Origin: Volvox africanus
Lineage: Eukaryota; Chlorophyta; Chlorophyceae; Chlamydomonadales; Volvocaceae
Direction of reading: 5' to 3'
Assembly: GCA_030268105.1 (NCBI GenBank)
Contig: BSDZ01000103.1
Location: 2,546,501 to 2,610,500, forward strand
Length of the DNA stretch: 64,000 nucleotides
Position 1 is the stretch's first letter, and every line of letters begins with the position of its first letter. Both the position numbers and the translations under genes were made by a program. The notes beneath the pieces are model-generated. The model saw nothing but the letters and a program-made list of their open reading frames with translations. It did not search any database and was not told the DNA's origin. Of the stretch, positions 60,940-64,000 are shown in pieces.

Positions 60940-62256
60940 CACTACACATCCCTTTCACAAGTACGACGCATTAAGTACAGCCATCGCTGTACTGAATTAG
61001 CAGGTGTGTTACAAATCGCTAACGCTCACAACATATTGTCATGAAGCAAGGTCCAATTACGGGCTCAACTAAACATCCTAGATTGCAAAAGTGGGAATAG
61101 ACCTACTATTATTGCCTACTAACCATCGTAACGTTCAGATGTGGCGCATAACATGTGCCTTCTCCTGACAAGCACAACCTGAACATGTAAGTTCATGACC
61201 CCTACCTTACTCGTCCTACTGACGAGTTTTGGTAGTTTAATACGGCAGTTTCACATTCCTGCATGGGCGCAGTAGTCAGTCCCTTCCACCGGCTGTGCTG
61301 GCGCACGCTTCCCTTACGTAATGGCGACTAGGGCACATGGGCTGAGCCATGAAAGGCAGTAGACAGACGCCCATACAAAACGTCGAACCAGCGCAAATAT
61401 CAAAAACAACTTCATTTCACTTCATACCTGCGCAGATATGAACGAAACCTTATACAGCAATAGTCCAGTTGCAGCGGAGCTAAATATGGTGTTTGCATGG
61501 CCAAAACGTCCTAAACGAGAACTAAAAGAAAGAAGGGCACCCCCTTGTCACGAAGATAATCATATATGAGATGGTTTTGCGATGATGTGTTCACCGTTTC
61601 GGGTTTCGAAGATGGCAGTACCCTATGCCGCAACACGTATAAACGAACAAGTTCTCAGCGAATTGTACGTCACGCACGGAACAACTCAACCGTTCAGTTC
61701 GTGCATCTTCCTCGTACGGCCCCGACACGAACAGCTTACATTCCCGTCTTTGTGCGTACATCTATTCGTCCTCCTTGCAGATGTCTACTTAAATACATCC
61801 CACATGCCTCAGCAGACCTCTCTGCTTCACATCACTTCACATGCGTCAGCATCATCCTTAAGCATCCACCCCATCACAGCAAAATTGGTATCTTCTTCCT
61901 TACCCCGGATGGAGAATGGAGAACGCATATTCACTTCACCGAGGCATCGCGGGTTGAAGTAACTGAAGTCCCTGACGATATTCAGTTGTGTCGTTTGAAT
62001 ATCGGGGTGCTACTTCAGGAGCCCGTCACGCATATCCATACTATACCCTATGATCAGGAATATAACCATATATTGCAAAATCACCACCCTTGCGGCAACA
62101 ACAGCTGCCTGGCAATCCCGCTGGTGCTTTAACTGCAGCCCGGGATTTAAAGCACGTACCTGGTAAGGGATAGATCTTGCATTAGGTGCCTCTTTTCCAG
62201 CCTTTCCGTGCACCTGGACTTCCACCCTTCTAAGTAGCCCACATGCAGAGTTATAG
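60940..62256. other. Convergent intergenic region
   Basis: Lies between the CAP-H stop and the minus-strand CAP-domain gene. A 188-codon plus-strand open frame at 61566-62132 is unusually long, but it lacks codon bias, splice support or any known domain and is not called as a gene. Confidence 0.4.
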
Positions 62257-64000
62257 CTACGTGCGCATTTCGTAGCTCCAGTGCTGTGGCCTCAAAACTT
62301 CACACTTTCTCGGACAATTTCGCTCAGGCCGTCTTTGGAGGCAGCACTGCAGTGAAACAGGGTGCAGCACATACAGTGGGAGCGAGTCCACGTGGACTTC
62401 CGTCAACTCAACGGACATATTTGCAGAAGGGGCAGCTAGAGGATCAACTGTGCGAATTATTGCAAAGTAGCTCTTGACGGACATATGAACAAAAAACGGC
62501 AGGCAGACAGAAGCAGGCATCGGCATTGCGTGGCAGCCTAATTATACTTAATGCCTACCAAATCCTCACAACGCGCCAAGCAACCCACTAAATAAGTGCA
62601 CTCACTCATCAAAAGTCCCCATTAGCCACCCGCCCCAGGACCCTACCGTTGAAGAGGAAGGCGAAGTCGCCCTTCTGATTGCCAGGGCCGCTGAAGCGGC
62701 AAACCACGAAGGTGCAGGGGCTGTAGAACCCTATCGTGGACTTCTGCACACCACAGCCTACGAAGTAGGAGGCTCGCCATACCAGCTGCGAGGCAGTCAC
62801 ATTCATTGAAAAAGTCCGTGTTGGAACCCGCGATACGATCATAACATGGTTTGAAGCCCCTCTGACTCAGTGCAGTACCGCCTCATCATATCTGTACGTT
62901 GGGGGCCGGAGAACAGGTACCTCTGCCCTAATGCAGAAAACCTGGTGTGCACCTACTGTGGTTTGGTGGGACGTATTGTGCCACGGAGGATCCCTCTGTT
63001 GCCGTCGGTCTTCAGGACGGCCCACTAGGCCGCCGGGAAGACTTGCCTCCCAATACCCCTCAGGTAAACCACCCATACTAACCCGCACGATAACGGAAGT
63101 CACTCGGATCCGCTCAACATGAGCAGCAGACCATACATTCCCATAGGCACAAACCGCCATGGCGGTCACGAAACCCCAAATTTCCAGTTTGGCCGTATTG
63201 TCGAAATTGACTCAGCTGACCCAAGGGTCAATACCCACAGACTGTGTGAGCGTCTTTTGCTCATCGTCTTTCACTGCAGTCCTCAAGTGCTCACCGCCGA
63301 ATGGCCAGAGCACCGAATCGCCAGAGCCCTGACCCGCCAGCCCTAACTGCCAGGCGATGCAAAATCGGAAGGACGCACCTGTGTAAAGTGACTGACGTCG
63401 TTATTGTTTTTTAGGACGTTGTCAGTGAACGGTGTTTGGGTATTGAAGTTGTACACGCCCTCCTGAGGAGCCCTCAAGACGGGGAAGGAGGGGAGGCGGA
63501 GGAGGGGGCGAACCAGTTAAGAGAGCAAAGTCCGCGCCAGACTATAAGCGTGTCACAGGCCATCGTTTGTTTGTGATTTTGGTGGGGAAAGGAGGTGGGA
63601 AGAGGGGGCCCCTTCTCCTGGGATCAGGCGTCATGTTATGTCAACACGGCACACGGCAACATGTGGTTTTCGTGGTATTGGGGCGAGTGCACGGTGGGCC
63701 GCTGCACTCTACCATGCGTTGAGCTCAGAAGCCACATAGTTGGCAGGGGACAAGGAACGATTGGGGGTATGTGGATGCTTCACGAAACATGCGGGGTGAG
63801 TAGCTTGGTCCTTTAGCAGCTTCCGGACCTATTCTTATATTATAATGGAAGCGTGAACCCTCATATAATTTGTTCTTAACCAGCCTCTCCCACCTCGCTG
63901 TACCAATCCGTCACCGCATATCTGCACATCCATGTGGCCCCCGTCTGCCAGTACAGCAGCTCCCCGAGGGAGGAGTGCACCAGGGGCGCCGTGCAGCCAA
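62257..64000 (-). CDS. CAP-superfamily (SCP/PR-1-like) secreted protein; 5' partial
   Basis: CAP-domain proteins are usually secreted cysteine-rich proteins of plant defence, sterol binding or extracellular matrix. Exons found: 64000-63894 (runs off the window), 63462-63379, 62785-62647, and a tentative terminal exon 62447-62257, all phase-consistent. Family marks in order: CTAPLVHSSLGELLYW and AVTDWYSE (the H-S...GE element), VYNFNTQTPF, VSHFTQ, LVWRASYFVGCGVQ, then CTFVVCRFSGPGNQKGDF. This covers the CAP signature 1 and 2 regions. The signal peptide and N-terminus lie outside the window. The last exon (VDPLAAPSANMSVELTEVHV...) is supported only by splice phase. Specific role unknown. Confidence 0.85.

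Noticed and set aside
61566..62132. 188-codon plus-strand open frame
   Set aside because: No codon bias, no domain and no splice support; it lies between two convergent genes. Kept only as a note.

Overview
This window reads as nuclear DNA of a green alga, most likely a volvocine chlorophyte of the Volvox/Chlamydomonas group. The signs are short GC-rich exons split by many GT-AG introns of a few hundred bases, strong CTG preference for leucine, TGTAA poly(A) signals after several stop codons, a plastid-type omega-6 desaturase, and gene content (class I cyclic-nucleotide phosphodiesterase, plant-like CAP-domain protein, RAMA-MPN protein) that fits an alga. No bacterial operon, CRISPR array, rRNA or tRNA gene was recognised. 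All gene models were built by eye from splice sites and phase matching, so exon edges are more reliable than gene ends.

Layout. 1-13416 (+): a phosphodiesterase that runs off the left edge. Its upstream half is an array of eleven repeat-derived exons, most of exactly 53 codons and all phase 0, encoding a coiled-coil repeat; the downstream half is a complete class I PDE catalytic domain. One intron of the array holds a bacterial alanyl-tRNA synthetase fragment of Rickettsiales type, bracketed by identical 67-bp direct repeats. 17790-20849 (+): phosphopantetheine adenylyltransferase with an extra N-terminal region, with one base apparently missing. 22141-25706 (-): chloroplast omega-6 fatty acid desaturase FAD6, tail to tail with it. 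28993-32983 (-): a protein joining a fibronectin type III domain to a NudC-like CS domain; one of its introns is almost all (GTGTAT)/(GT) microsatellite. 34378-35766 (+): a bZIP transcription factor.

36.9-40.5 kb is gene-poor. It holds a 475-bp imperfect palindrome with a diverged extra copy of its end, and an AT-rich island unlike its surroundings. 40579-43590 (-): an unrecognised coiled-coil protein. 44.4-47.8 kb holds loose candidate exons and simple repeats. 47806-48120 (-) is a small protein head to head with 48359-53442 (+), an MPND-like protein (RAMA plus MPN/JAMM domain) whose JAMM motif has lost two key residues. 54973-60846 (+): condensin subunit CAP-H. 62257-64000 (-): a CAP/PR-1 domain protein that runs off the right edge.

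The genes look like unrelated housekeeping and regulatory loci; I see no cluster acting in one pathway. The most notable items are the tandem-exon phosphodiesterase, the Rickettsiales-type insertion inside it, the degenerate JAMM motif in a RAMA protein, and the long palindrome.
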